Source: Gemmatimonadota bacterium (lineage in GTDB: Bacteria > Gemmatimonadota > Gemmatimonadetes > Gemmatimonadales > Gemmatimonadaceae). From it: DNA of 59,558 nucleotides. A program made the position numbers and the translations under genes. The notes beneath the pieces are model-generated. The model made no database searches. It was not told the origin of the DNA and saw only the letters and a program-made list of their open reading frames with translations. Location of the stretch: the NCBI GenBank assembly GCA_025359135.1, contig JANYHJ010000027.1, positions 1 through 59,558 of the forward strand, given 5' to 3'. Shown here in pieces: positions 8,223-16,555 of this stretch. Position 1 is the first letter of the stretch, and the number at the start of each line of letters is the position of its first letter.

Positions 8223-8798
8223 CTAGCGTGCTGGCTCGTTGGCGCGCGCAGCCGTGGCCGCGTCGAGCATGACGCGGAGTGCCGCCAACTCGGGCACGGC
8301 GTCCGTGGCCTTCGTCCCGTACGTCAAATTGAAGGCGTAGTCGAAGTCGGGTGGGTTGGCGCCCTGCACGTGCTGCAGGATCGTCTCGAGCTTGTCGAGT
8401 GCCTTGGCTACGCGGGCCTCCGGCGATGCGGCCGCTTCGTACTCTTCCCACAGCACTGAAAGCTCACGCCGGGTGTCCGGCGGCAGCGGAGCCAACAGCG
8501 TCGCGAGATCGGCGCGCTCCTGTGCGCTCTTGGGCGGAGCGCCCACTTGCTCGGGCGCTGGAATGTCGCCGGAGACGGCTTCGGCCAGGTCGTGCACCAC
8601 GAGCATGCGGAGCAGGCGCGCGTGGTCCAGCTGCGGAAAGCGCTTCGCGACGACCATCGCAAGCAGGCAGAGGCGCCACGTATGCGCCGCCGAGGTCTCG
8701 CGCGTACCGGCCGCGGTCCACGCGCTCCGCGTGGTGCTCTTGAGCGACTCGGCGCGCCGGAGAAACTCGACGATGCCGGGCAGGTCGGACTCGGACAC
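8223..8798 (-). CDS. HD-domain hydrolase, YfbR/HDDC2-like
   Basis: The 191-residue protein has the HD-domain metal and catalytic residues in order: His in TSAAHTWRLCLLAM, the HD pair in MLVVHDLAEAVSGDIP, and the distal Asp in VAKALDKLETILQHVQG. Size and order match YfbR/HDDC2-type 5-prime-deoxynucleotidases. Substrate is inferred only from the family. I place the start at the GTG at 8798, just after the stop of the upstream YjbR-like gene. The open frame continues upstream but there it only shadows that gene. It is the third gene of a ferredoxin-YjbR-HD run. Confidence 0.8.
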   Translation of the reverse strand: MSESDLPGIVEFLRRAESLKSTTRSAWTAAGTRETSAAHTWRLCLLAMVVAKRFPQLDHARLLRMLVVHDLAEAVSGDIPAPEQVGAPPKSAQERADLATLLAPLPPDTRRELSVLWEEYEAAASPEARVAKALDKLETILQHVQGANPPDFDYAFNLTYGTKATDAVPELAALRVMLDAATAARANEPAR

Positions 8799-8806
8799 CG
8801 GTGGGC

Positions 8807-9445
8807 TCAACGCGAGCGCGGGCGCGTGGACGCGCCTTTGCTCGAGGTCGCCGGCCTCGGCTTGCGCTTCGCCGTGGACTTCGGTTGGCGCTGCGCGGTG
8901 GACTTCGGTTGGCGTTTGGCGGCGACCTTCCGTGCCGGCTTCGATGTCGACGTCGATTCCGACGTAGATGCAGTTCTCGGTGCGGATTTCGGTGCGGCGT
9001 TCGGTGCGGCTTTGGCACTCGGTGCGGATTGGGTCGCGGACTTCGCACTTGGCACCAGCGCAACGGGCGCGGCACCCTCTACGTCGAGCAGCACAAGCAC
9101 CTTCTTCGGCGCCACGCGCATCCACGCGTCGCGGACCAGCTCGCGCAACTCTTCCCACGGCACGTCGCCGTCCAGATACACGCCGATCCACCCACTGGGC
9201 CCCACGTACGGCGGCGCGAAGTAGCGATCAGGCCGGTCCGCGACCATCAGGAGCTGGTTTTCCTTTGACGCGTGCAGCCACACCGACGGCCGGTTCGGGC
9301 TGTGGTGCGTGCCCGAGCTCGCGTGCATCGCGAAGATCTTGCCGTTGACGATGCGGAAGGTCGGCTCGTTCCATGCCGTCTTCTCATAGGTCTGCGGCAG
9401 GGCGAGACAGAGCGCCCGCAACCGGTCCAGATAGCGCGGCGCCAT
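8807..9445 (-). CDS. MmcQ/YjbR family protein with histone-H1-like C-terminal tail
   Basis: Residues 1-120 are a complete MmcQ/YjbR (DUF419) domain with the CyaY-like fold, including EKTAWNEPTFRIVNGKIFAM, SVWLHAS and PPYVGPSGWIGVYLD. Residues 121-212 are an Ala/Ser/Lys/Pro/Arg-rich, probably disordered extension with 8-residue repeats AKRQPKST and AQRQPKST, then AKRKPRPAT, resembling bacterial histone-H1-like tails. Ordinary YjbR proteins have about 120 residues and no tail. Non-specific nucleic-acid binding by the tail is an inference from composition. The ATG at 9445 overlaps the ferredoxin stop (TGATG). Confidence 0.82.
   Translation of the reverse strand: MAPRYLDRLRALCLALPQTYEKTAWNEPTFRIVNGKIFAMHASSGTHHSPNRPSVWLHASKENQLLMVADRPDRYFAPPYVGPSGWIGVYLDGDVPWEELRELVRDAWMRVAPKKVLVLLDVEGAAPVALVPSAKSATQSAPSAKAAPNAAPKSAPRTASTSESTSTSKPARKVAAKRQPKSTAQRQPKSTAKRKPRPATSSKGASTRPRSR
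8874..9037. repeat. Short tandem repeats inside the YjbR-like gene
   Basis: A 17-base unit GTGGACTTCGGTTGGCG occurs at 8874-8890 and 8898-8914 (period 24, eight codons). The 9-base TCGGTGCGG then recurs several times around 8976-9030. They encode the Lys/Pro/Ser/Ala repeats of the protein tail and are a likely site of repeat-number variation. Confidence 0.7.
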
Positions 9446-9828
9446 CAGCCCACCAACGGATCGTGGGCGAAGCAGTGCGAGAGCACCGCCTTCCCGCCAA
9501 GGACGTGCTCGTCGATGATCCGCTCGAGCACATCCTCGGTCACGGAGTGATACCAGGTGCCGTCGGGATAGACGACGGCGATCGGACCAGCCGCGCACAT
9601 CTGCAGGCACGTCGCGCGCGACCGGAGGAGCCTCGGTGCGCCCGACTCCTTGAGCTCCGCCGCGCGCCGCTTGAGGCACTTCCACGCGCGTTCTCCTTCC
9701 TTGCCGTCACAGCACTTGTCGCCCGCGCAGAACACGATGTGCCGGCCGGCACCGGACGTGCCGTCGGTCGACAGGCCGCGGTCGGCGGCCTTGGAGGCGA
9801 GCTTCTCGAGTTCGCGCGCGCGGGACAT
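9445..9828 (-). CDS. Thioredoxin-like [2Fe-2S] ferredoxin
   Basis: The 127-residue protein has the Cys pattern of thioredoxin-fold [2Fe-2S] ferredoxins: CAGDKCC near residue 34, then [20 protein letters not shown], followed by the conserved [15 protein letters not shown] helix. The first cluster cysteines sit in FCAGDKCC and the second pair is spaced C-x3-C. It probably transfers single electrons in the cytosol. The partner is unknown. It is the first gene of a minus-strand unit and overlaps the YjbR-like gene by one base. Confidence 0.85.
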   Translation of the reverse strand: MSRARELEKLASKAADRGLSTDGTSGAGRHIVFCAGDKCCDGKEGERAWKCLKRRAAELKESGAPRLLRSRATCLQMCAAGPIAVVYPDGTWYHSVTEDVLERIIDEHVLGGKAVLSHCFAHDPLVG

Positions 9829-9864
9829 TGGACGAAGTGCGTCGAAAGATTGTGGAGAGGTGCG

Positions 9865-10608
9865 CTACGGCTTCTGACCGATCTCGCGCAGGCGGCCGCG
9901 CGCTTCGCCATTGGTCGTGTCGCGCTTGATGGCTTCGCGGAAGGAAGCCGCCGCAGCCGACGTGTCGCCCTTCATGAGATAGACGTTGCCGCGCACGACG
10001 CTCGTGTTGGAAGAAGCCGGGAAGAACTCCTCGTTGAGCTTGAGGAGCGAGAGCGCGTCGTCATGCTTGCCGCGCTGCGCCGTCCGGAACGCAGCCGTCG
10101 TCAGGCTTGGCTCGCCGAAATCATAGGCATCGCGGCCATAGAGTCGCTGGCGCAATGCGCGGTAGGCGCGCGTCGCCGAATCGGCGCCCGAACTCACCGC
10201 CGCATCGGCGAGCAGCTGACCCAGGGGCATCGGGCGGGCAACGCCGCGGTGGCACGTGGTACACGTCACCGCCGGACCGCCTGCCACACGGCCGGGAATC
10301 GAGTCGAGGCGCCGGTTGATCTCACCGACCATCTGCAACATCTGTCGCGCCACGAGCTTGGTCCGCTTCTCGTCACTCGCGAAGTCGAAGGTGGTGAGCG
10401 GCTTGCCCTCCTCGCCGAGGTGGCAATGCGTGCAGCGTACGCCGAGCGCGCCGGTGAAGTTGCGCATGCTGCCGATCAGGTTCATGACCGGCATCGTCTT
10501 CGGGAACACCTTCACGTTCACGAACGAGTCGGGTGGAAACTTGCCGGCCTGCGCCTGCGCCGTGGCGGCGGCGAGCACGAGCGTGATCAGGACAAGGCGT
10601 GCACGCAT
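9865..10608 (-). CDS. Exported dihaem c-type cytochrome (PufC-like) with TPR tail
   Basis: A signal peptide (1-20, ending ATAQAQA) precedes two haem-binding sites, CTHCH at 59-63 and CTTCH at 116-120. The surrounding MNLIGSMRNFTGALGV and MLQMVGEINRRLDSIPG match the repeated haem unit of the photosynthetic reaction-centre cytochrome subunit family. That family usually carries four haems. From about residue 170 the protein continues as tetratricopeptide-like helices (ALSLLKLNEEFFP, VYLMKGDTSAAAASFREAIKRD). It should be a periplasmic electron carrier. No reaction-centre genes are in the window, so a photosynthetic role is not implied. Confidence 0.83.
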   Translation of the reverse strand: MRARLVLITLVLAAATAQAQAGKFPPDSFVNVKVFPKTMPVMNLIGSMRNFTGALGVRCTHCHLGEEGKPLTTFDFASDEKRTKLVARQMLQMVGEINRRLDSIPGRVAGGPAVTCTTCHRGVARPMPLGQLLADAAVSSGADSATRAYRALRQRLYGRDAYDFGEPSLTTAAFRTAQRGKHDDALSLLKLNEEFFPASSNTSVVRGNVYLMKGDTSAAAASFREAIKRDTTNGEARGRLREIGQKP

Positions 10609-10699
10609 CGGGAGTGCTCCTGCGAGGGGGGACCGGTCGGCGAGGGACTACGGTACCGCGACGCGCCGCCGTGCGCGAGGGGAGAGCCCGGTACCCCGC

Positions 10700-11947
10700 T
10701 CAGTGCGGGTCGTTCGCGTCGCGCTCGGGACTCGCGCCTGGCGTGACCCACAACCAGAGCACGCCGGCGATGACGCCCAGCAACCCGGCGAGCTGCAGCG
10801 CGCGCTCCCATCCGATCCAGGCCGCGAGCTGCGGCGTGAGCGCCGGCGAGATGAAGCCGCCGACATTGCTGCCGAAGTTCATGATGCCGCCCGCGGTACC
10901 GGCGTCCTCGCCGGCGAGCGTGAGCATGGTGGCCCAGAACGGGCCCTCGACCGCCATCACCGACGCCGTGGCGACGGCCAGCGCGATCGCGGCGAGCCAC
11001 GGGTTGCTTGTGGCCGCGCCGATGGCGAGCAGGACGCCACCGCCACAGAGCATCACGATCGGCACGATGCGACGGCCCCAGGTGAGTCCCATGCGTCCAG
11101 CCGAGAGCCGGTCGGAGATCCAGCCGCCCAGCGGTATCGACACGATCGTGAGCACCCACGGCAGGCTGGAGACCCACGCGCTTTGCGCGAGCGCGAACTT
11201 CCGCTCCTGCACCAGGTAGAGGTAGAACCAGAAGACGAAGATGTAGCCCACGTAGCCTTGCAGCGTGTAGCTCGCGGTGAGTGCGGCGAAGCTCCACGAC
11301 TTGATGCGCGACGGACCACGGCTCGACGGCGCTCTGGTGGCGCCTGCGGCAGCGGTCGCTCGTCGAGTCGGCACCGGTTCGCGCACCATGGCCCACGCGA
11401 TGGCCACGAGCAGCGCCGGCAGTGCCGTCGCGATCATGGCCGTGCGCCAGCCGTACGTCGTCATGAGGCGCGTGACGAGCTGCGGCGCGGCGGCCGATCC
11501 CACACCGATGGCGGCAAGCACGAAGCCGTTCGCGCGCCCCTGCACCGTCGGCGACACCCAGCGCGAGACGCCGAGCGCCGCGGCCGTGAAGGTGGGCGCC
11601 TCGAAGACGCCGAGCAGCACGCGCAGCGCGATCAGCGCAGGCAACACGCCGAGCACGGCGAGCGGCCCGAGACCGACACCGCTCATGAGGGCGGTCGTCG
11701 CGCACCAGCCCACGGCCGCGACGAGCAACACGCGACGTGTCCCCCACCGATCGGCGAGCGCCCCCGCGGGAATCATGCAGAGCGCATAGCCCGCCACGAA
11801 GGCGCTGAAGACGCGCCCCATCTCCACTTGCGAGATGCCGAATTCGCGCATCACGGGCTCGCCGGCCACGGTGATGTTCACGCGCACGAGGTAGCTCGCG
11901 ATGGCCGACGCCGCGAGCAGGGCCACCCACCGCCAGCGCGAACTCAC
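10700..11947 (-). CDS. MFS transporter, ACS-like
   Basis: The 415-residue protein has twelve hydrophobic segments in two halves separated by a basic loop at about 195-220. The inter-TM2/3 signature ALADRWGTRRVLLVAAVGW is typical of the major facilitator superfamily. The VRVNITVAGEPVMREFGISQVEMGRVFSAF start resembles anion:cation symporters (hexuronate, phthalate, glucarate type). Substrate cannot be read from sequence. It begins with GTG in a GTGA overlap with the upstream acetyltransferase gene. Confidence 0.85.
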   Translation of the reverse strand: MSSRWRWVALLAASAIASYLVRVNITVAGEPVMREFGISQVEMGRVFSAFVAGYALCMIPAGALADRWGTRRVLLVAAVGWCATTALMSGVGLGPLAVLGVLPALIALRVLLGVFEAPTFTAAALGVSRWVSPTVQGRANGFVLAAIGVGSAAAPQLVTRLMTTYGWRTAMIATALPALLVAIAWAMVREPVPTRRATAAAGATRAPSSRGPSRIKSWSFAALTASYTLQGYVGYIFVFWFYLYLVQERKFALAQSAWVSSLPWVLTIVSIPLGGWISDRLSAGRMGLTWGRRIVPIVMLCGGGVLLAIGAATSNPWLAAIALAVATASVMAVEGPFWATMLTLAGEDAGTAGGIMNFGSNVGGFISPALTPQLAAWIGWERALQLAGLLGVIAGVLWLWVTPGASPERDANDPH

Positions 11948-12459
11948 GGCGCGAGTCGCTTGTGCAGGATGATCTCCGAGGCGCCGTCGATGAGGTAGTC
12001 GGGCAGATCGCCGACGTGCGCAAAGCCCAGGCGCGCATAAAAGCGCTGGGCGTCGGCGTTGAACGAGGACACGCAGAGGAAGAGGTGACGCGACGGCGAC
12101 ACGTGCCGCTCGACGAAGGCGATGAGCGCAGCGCCGACGCCAGAACCGCGCGCGTCGGGCGCGACGCCGATGGCCACGATGTAGGGCGAGCCGGCGAGTC
12201 CGCGCGCGCGCAGGAGCACGAAGCCGAGTGGAGCGTGCGCGGCATCTGCGCCCTGCACACCGTGCGCGATGAAGAGTTCAGTGTCGGCGGCTTCGGCCAC
12301 GACCGCGACGCACATCGTGAGATCGCGCCCGAGCGTGCGCCACGGATCGGACGAGGCCATGAGCGTCGCCGCCCACATACGGTCGTCGTCGGTGGCGCCG
12401 GCTATCCGGATGTCGGCGAGCGATGCATCGCGCATGGCCCACAATGTCCGTGCGCGCAC
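11944..12459 (-). CDS. GNAT family N-acetyltransferase
   Basis: The 171-residue protein shows a GNAT fold with the acetyl-CoA-binding motif A VAPDARGSGVGAALIAFVERHV (Arg/Gly-x-Gly-x-Gly/Ala) and motif B NADAQRFYARLGFAHVGDLPDYL. The closing IILHKRLAP fits aminoacyl or small-amine acetylases. The substrate is unknown. An internal ATG at 12435 gives a shorter product and is a plausible alternative start. The gene is the first of a two-gene unit with the MFS transporter, so export and modification of the same compound is possible. Confidence 0.85.
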   Translation of the reverse strand: MRARTLWAMRDASLADIRIAGATDDDRMWAATLMASSDPWRTLGRDLTMCVAVVAEAADTELFIAHGVQGADAAHAPLGFVLLRARGLAGSPYIVAIGVAPDARGSGVGAALIAFVERHVSPSRHLFLCVSSFNADAQRFYARLGFAHVGDLPDYLIDGASEIILHKRLAP

Positions 12460-12532
12460 GGCGTGGCGCCATGGGCGCGCACGGGCGCCGCGCGCGGTCA
12501 GTCGCTCGTCTGCTGAGTGTCGACGTGGATGG

Positions 12533-12922
12533 CTACGGTCGTCGGGGCCCGCGATCTACACCGAGTACCGTGACGCCAGCGCCCCGCGCCACGTCCATCG
12601 CCGCGATCACCTCCTGGTACGTCGCGTCGGGGGCGCCGCGCACCATCAGGCGCTTGTCCGGGCGCGGCGCGTACACGGCGAGCAGCCGAGCGCGCAGCGA
12701 CGTAGCCGGCACCGGCTCCTGGTTGAGCGCGTACGCCGCCCCGCGTCCGACCGTCAGCACGATCGGCACCGCCGCACCCACCACGGCATCCGGCGTCGTG
12801 TCCGGCAGCTGCGCCTCGATCGCGCGACGCGAAAGCGGGTACATCACCATGAACATGATGAGCAGCACGAGCAGGATATCGAGGAATGGCGTGACATTCA
12901 TGTTCGCCTCATGGTGGGTCAT
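12533..12922 (-). CDS. ExbD/TolR family biopolymer transport protein
   Basis: The 129-residue protein has the family layout: a short cytoplasmic N-terminus, one transmembrane helix NVTPFLDILLVLLIMFMV with the essential intramembrane Asp at about residue 15, and a periplasmic domain with the LRARLLAVYAPRPDKRLMVRGAPDATYQEVIAAMDVARGAGV pattern. ExbD uses the proton gradient with ExbB to energise TonB or to act on the cell wall. No ExbB, TolQ or TonB gene lies nearby. Confidence 0.9.
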   Translation of the reverse strand: MTHHEANMNVTPFLDILLVLLIMFMVMYPLSRRAIEAQLPDTTPDAVVGAAVPIVLTVGRGAAYALNQEPVPATSLRARLLAVYAPRPDKRLMVRGAPDATYQEVIAAMDVARGAGVTVLGVDRGPRRP

Positions 12923-12968
12923 GCGGGCCTCCGGTGCGGGTGATGCGCCACGGTACGGAGGCCGGATG

Positions 12969-13006
12969 GAAAAACCGTCAGCACCCGGTGAGCGGGCGAT
13001 GACGGT
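12969..13006 (-). terminator. Rho-independent terminator of the quinone operon
   Basis: Read on the minus strand, ACCGTCA, an inner CCCG/CGGG pair and TGACGGT form a strong stem followed by five T residues (AAAAA at 12970-12974 on the plus strand). It lies just beyond the stop of the phosphodiesterase gene (13034), the last gene of the ubiE-ubiD-ubiA-ubiX unit. Confidence 0.75.
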
Positions 13007-13033
13007 TCCGTGAGGAAACGATGACGGGCGGGG

Positions 13034-13525
13034 TCAGTCCGTGAGGTCGACGATCTCCACGTCGGCCTTGCGCCCGGTGACCGTCAGCCGCGCCACGCTC
13101 GGGCGGAGCTGGAACCGGCGCGGACCCGCCGCGCCGGGGTTCACCACCAACCGTCCATCGGCGCGCGTCACCAGCTGCGTGTGCGTGTGCCCATACACGA
13201 TCACGTCCTCCGGGTACGCCGCCAGCAGCTTCTCGGGCGTCGGCGATCCGAGTTCGTGCCCATGACTCACGTGGATGCCCATCTCGCCGACGCGATACAC
13301 GAGCGACGCCACGAGCGGATCGTACCACTCGTCCGTGTTGCCGAACACGGCGTGTACCGGTGCAATCGTGCCAAGCTCGGCGAGCACCAGCGGCTCGCCC
13401 ACGTCGCCCGCGTGCAGGATGACCGAAACACCGGCGAGCGCGCTGTGCACCGACGCCCGCACGAGGTTGTGCGTGTCGGAGATGAGGCCGATCACGACGG
13501 GCGCCGCAGTGGCGCCGCGCGTCAT
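13034..13525 (-). CDS. YfcE/MJ0936-type metallophosphodiesterase
   Basis: The 163-residue protein has all five blocks of the small metallophosphoesterase family: GLISDTHN, HAGDVGEP, FGNTDEW, SHGHELG and YGHTHTQ. The structural tail VNPGAAGPRRF is also typical. It hydrolyses phosphodiester bonds in vitro in known relatives. The physiological substrate is unknown. Start ATG at 13525 overlaps the ubiX stop (ATGA), and the strong terminator follows the gene. Confidence 0.9.
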   Translation of the reverse strand: MTRGATAAPVVIGLISDTHNLVRASVHSALAGVSVILHAGDVGEPLVLAELGTIAPVHAVFGNTDEWYDPLVASLVYRVGEMGIHVSHGHELGSPTPEKLLAAYPEDVIVYGHTHTQLVTRADGRLVVNPGAAGPRRFQLRPSVARLTVTGRKADVEIVDLTD

Positions 13526-14133
13526 TCGCGCGTGGCGGCGTCGCCCTGCCAGCGCCGCCCCACCGCGTGCTCGAGCTCCAGCTGGTCGAGCACGCGCGCG
13601 ACCACGAAGTCCACGAGGTCGCTGATGGTCTGCGGTTTGTGATAGAAGCCGGGCGCGGCCGGCAGCACCACCGCCCCCGCCTGCGTGAGGCGGAGCAGGT
13701 TCTCGAGGTGGATCTGCGAGAAGGGCGTCTCGCGCGGCACGAGAATCAGCTTGCGCCGCTCCTTGAGTACCACGTCCGCTGCGCGCTCCACGAGCGAACG
13801 TGACGTGCCCGCCGCGATCGACGCCACGGTGCCCATCGAACATGGACAGATGACCATGCCGCGCGTGCGCACCGAGCCCGACGCCGGCAGTGCGCCGCGA
13901 TCGCCATCGTCATACACGCGGATGTGCGCGTCCCACGCCGTGGCGTCGACCGCTGCACGCAGCGCCGCCTGGTCGGCGATGCCGACCTCGGTCGACAGCA
14001 GCCGGTATCCGTGCGACGAGATGATCAGCCACGTCGGCTGCCCGAGCTCGGCCAACGCCTGCAGCAACCGCACCGCGTACGGCGCACCGCTCGCACCGGT
14101 GATGGCCACCACGACCGGCCGTTCCGCGCTCAC
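13522..14133 (-). CDS. ubiX: UbiX-type flavin prenyltransferase
   Basis: The 203-residue protein makes prenylated FMN, the cofactor of UbiD-type decarboxylases. Diagnostic segments are VAITGASGAPYAVRLLQAL near the N-terminus, CPCSMGTVASIAAGTSRSLVERAADV, LVPRETPFSQIHLENLLRLTQAGAVVLPAAPGFY and the C-terminal DLVDFVVARVLDQL. It starts with GTG in a GTGA overlap with the ubiA stop. In futalosine-pathway organisms the equivalent gene is called mqnM, and context does not decide which name applies. Confidence 0.93.
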   Translation of the reverse strand: MSAERPVVVAITGASGAPYAVRLLQALAELGQPTWLIISSHGYRLLSTEVGIADQAALRAAVDATAWDAHIRVYDDGDRGALPASGSVRTRGMVICPCSMGTVASIAAGTSRSLVERAADVVLKERRKLILVPRETPFSQIHLENLLRLTQAGAVVLPAAPGFYHKPQTISDLVDFVVARVLDQLELEHAVGRRWQGDAATRE

Positions 14134-15077
14134 GTGCGTGCTCCCGCGAGCAGTCGTCCCGCAATCACGCAGCAGAAGAAGAGGATGCTCAGCACGCCGT
14201 TCATCGTGAAGAACGCTGCATCCAGCTTCGACAGGTCATTGGCCTTCACGAGCGAGTGCTCGTAAAGCAGGATCGTGGCCGCGAGCGCGACTCCCAACCA
14301 CCAGGCGATCCCAGCCACCGCGCCCGCCGCGGGCAGCGCAACGCCCACGAGCACGAACGCCAGCACCGTGACCGTGTGCAGCACGCGCGCCATCACGATC
14401 GCGCGCGGCACGCCGATCGCCGCCGGTATCGAGAACAGCCCCTGCGTGCGGTCGAACTCCGCGTCCGGGAGCGCATAGAGCACGTCGAAGCCTGCAACCC
14501 AGCTCGCCACGCCGATCGAGAGCAGCGGCAGCAACCACCACGGCGTCGGCCATGCCCCCGTGACCGCGAGCCAACCGCCCGCCGGCGCGATCGACAATCC
14601 GAGCCCGAGCCAGAGGTGCGCGTAGCGCGTGAAGCGCTTGGCGTAGCTATAGCAAAGCACCCAGCCGAGGGCGATCGGGGACAGCCACAGGCAGAGCGGG
14701 TTGAGCATCCATGCGCTCAGCACGAAGAGCGCGCCCGCGAGCACAACAGACAATCGCGCTGCGCCGACGCTGATCACGCCGCGCGGAAGCTCGCGCTGCT
14801 GCGTGCGCGGGTTGAGCGCGTCGAAGGTGCGATCAACAAGGCGATTGAACGCCATCGCGGCAAAGCGCGCACTCGTGAACGCCAGCACCGCCCATCCCAC
14901 CTGCGCCACCGTCACCGCATGCGTCCAGCTCGCGAGCGTCACCCCCACCAGCGCGAACGGCAGCGCGAACACCGTGTGCGGCAACTTCACGAAGCTCGCC
15001 CACTTGGCGAACGTGCTCGGCCCGACGAAGGTCTGTCCCTCGCGCGGTCCGCCCACCGTGGCTTGCGCGCCGCTCAT
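14130..15077 (-). CDS. ubiA: UbiA-type aromatic prenyltransferase
   Basis: This 315-residue integral membrane protein has about eight hydrophobic helices and both Asp-rich motifs. The first is FNRLVDRTFDALNPRTQQRELPRG and the second is DVLYALPDAEFDRTQGLFSIPAAIG. It attaches a polyprenyl chain to an aromatic acid in quinone synthesis. The partner set (UbiD, UbiX, UbiE, no chorismate lyase in view) also fits MqnP of the futalosine menaquinone route. The ATG at 15077 overlaps the ubiD stop. The longer open frame upstream only shadows ubiD. Confidence 0.93.
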   Translation of the reverse strand: MSGAQATVGGPREGQTFVGPSTFAKWASFVKLPHTVFALPFALVGVTLASWTHAVTVAQVGWAVLAFTSARFAAMAFNRLVDRTFDALNPRTQQRELPRGVISVGAARLSVVLAGALFVLSAWMLNPLCLWLSPIALGWVLCYSYAKRFTRYAHLWLGLGLSIAPAGGWLAVTGAWPTPWWLLPLLSIGVASWVAGFDVLYALPDAEFDRTQGLFSIPAAIGVPRAIVMARVLHTVTVLAFVLVGVALPAAGAVAGIAWWLGVALAATILLYEHSLVKANDLSKLDAAFFTMNGVLSILFFCCVIAGRLLAGART

Positions 15078-16555
15078 CGCTTGCCCAGCCCGAGCGTGGG
15101 CCAGAGTTCGTCCACGCGCGCCTTGGTCACCTGGTCCATCTCGATCAGCGGCGGCCAGTTGCGCGTGAACCCTTCCTCCGGCCACTTCTTCGTGGCGTCG
15201 AGCCCCATCTTGCTCCCGTACGTGAAGCTGCGGCTCGAGTGGTCGAGGACGTCCACCGGCCCCATCGTGAAGCGCGCATCACGCTCTGGGTCCAGGTTGT
15301 TGAGCGCCACCCACCACGCTTCTTGTGGATTGCGGACGTTGACCCAATCATCCACGATCACGAGCACCTTCGCCAGCGACATCAGCCCCTGTCCCCAGAG
15401 CGCGTTCATCACCTTGAACGCCTGCCCCGGGTACTGCTTGCGGATGCTCACGAACACGAGGTTGTGGAAGATCCCCTCGGCCGGCATGTGGTAGTCCACG
15501 ATCTCCGGCGTCGTCAGCTTGAGCAACGGCAGGAAGATCCGCTCGGTGGCGTGGCCGAGGTAGAAGTCCTCCATCGGCGGACGCCCCACGATCGTCGTCG
15601 CGTAGACCGGGTTCTTCCGCATCGTCACCGCCGTGATGTGCACGCGCGGATACAAGTCAGCTTCCGAGTAGAACCCCGTGTGGTCGCCGAAGGGCCCCTC
15701 GGTCACGAGCGCTTCGGCGGGATCGATGTAGCCCTCGAGCACGAACTCCGCCTCGGCCGGCACTTCGAGATCGCACGTGAGCGCCTTCACGAGCTTCACG
15801 GGCTTGGAACGCAGGAAGCCCGCGAAGATGAACTCGTCCACCGTTGGTGGTAGTGGCGCGCTGCCCGAGTACACGCTCGCCGGATCGGCGCCGATCGCGA
15901 TGCAGACGGGCATCTTCTCGCCACGCTCGGCCATCGTGCGCCAATGTTCGGCGCCCGACTTGTGGCGCTGCCAGTGCATCGCCACGTGCTGCGGACCCAG
16001 TTGCTGCACGCGGTACATCCCCACATTGCGGATGCCGCGCACGGGATCCTTGCTGATGACCATCGGCAGCGTCACGTACGGTCCGCCGTCATCGGGCCAG
16101 CAGGTGATGATCGGCAACCGATCGAGGTTGATCTCGCTGCCACGCCAGACAATCTCCTGGCATGGCGCCGGGCAGCCCACCATGCGCGGCGGAAACTTGG
16201 AGACCTCGAGCAGGCGCGGCAGCAGCGAGAGCTTGCCCATCAACCCCTCGGGCACCTTGAGGTCGAGCAGCTTGGTGATGCGCGCGCCCACCGCGTCGAG
16301 GTCGCTCGCGCCGAGCGAAAGCGCCATGCGCGACATCGAGCCGAAGAGGTTGATCGCGACCGGATACTCGGAGCGTGCCCCATTGCGCAGCAGCGGATGC
16401 TCGAAGAGGAGCGCGGGGCCGCCACCCGGCTGCTTCATGACGCGATCGGCGATCTCGCAGAGCTCAAGGTGGATGCTGACCGGCTGCGTGATGCGGACGA
16501 GTTCGCCGGCGGCGTCGATCGCGGCGATGAATTCCTGGAGCGTATCGAGACTCAT
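15074..16555 (-). CDS. ubiD: UbiD family prenyl-FMN-dependent decarboxylase
   Basis: The 493-residue enzyme decarboxylates a prenylated aromatic acid. Landmarks include ELVRITQPVSIHLELCEIADRV, the prenyl-FMN and metal site around NVGMYRVQQLG and MHWQRHK, the E-x-P-FGDHTGFYS segment containing the conserved catalytic Glu, and GRPPMEDFYLGHATERIFLPLLK. ATG at 16555 overlaps the ubiE stop. The very long minus-strand open frame that contains this gene is otherwise antisense to the sigma-factor operon and is not a real fusion. The alternative name is mqnL if menaquinone is made from futalosine. Confidence 0.94.
   Translation of the reverse strand: MSLDTLQEFIAAIDAAGELVRITQPVSIHLELCEIADRVMKQPGGGPALLFEHPLLRNGARSEYPVAINLFGSMSRMALSLGASDLDAVGARITKLLDLKVPEGLMGKLSLLPRLLEVSKFPPRMVGCPAPCQEIVWRGSEINLDRLPIITCWPDDGGPYVTLPMVISKDPVRGIRNVGMYRVQQLGPQHVAMHWQRHKSGAEHWRTMAERGEKMPVCIAIGADPASVYSGSAPLPPTVDEFIFAGFLRSKPVKLVKALTCDLEVPAEAEFVLEGYIDPAEALVTEGPFGDHTGFYSEADLYPRVHITAVTMRKNPVYATTIVGRPPMEDFYLGHATERIFLPLLKLTTPEIVDYHMPAEGIFHNLVFVSIRKQYPGQAFKVMNALWGQGLMSLAKVLVIVDDWVNVRNPQEAWWVALNNLDPERDARFTMGPVDVLDHSSRSFTYGSKMGLDATKKWPEEGFTRNWPPLIEMDQVTKARVDELWPTLGLGKR

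Noticed and set aside
8874-9037. CRISPR-like repeats
   Set aside because: Repeats lie inside a coding frame with a codon-multiple period and no unique spacers.
8223-9685. A fusion between the HD hydrolase and the YjbR-like protein
   Set aside because: The domains are in different frames, with a stop at 8807 and a GTG start at 8798.
9865-10608. Photosynthetic reaction-centre subunit
   Set aside because: Only two haem sites, fused to TPRs, and no puf, bch or crt genes are seen.
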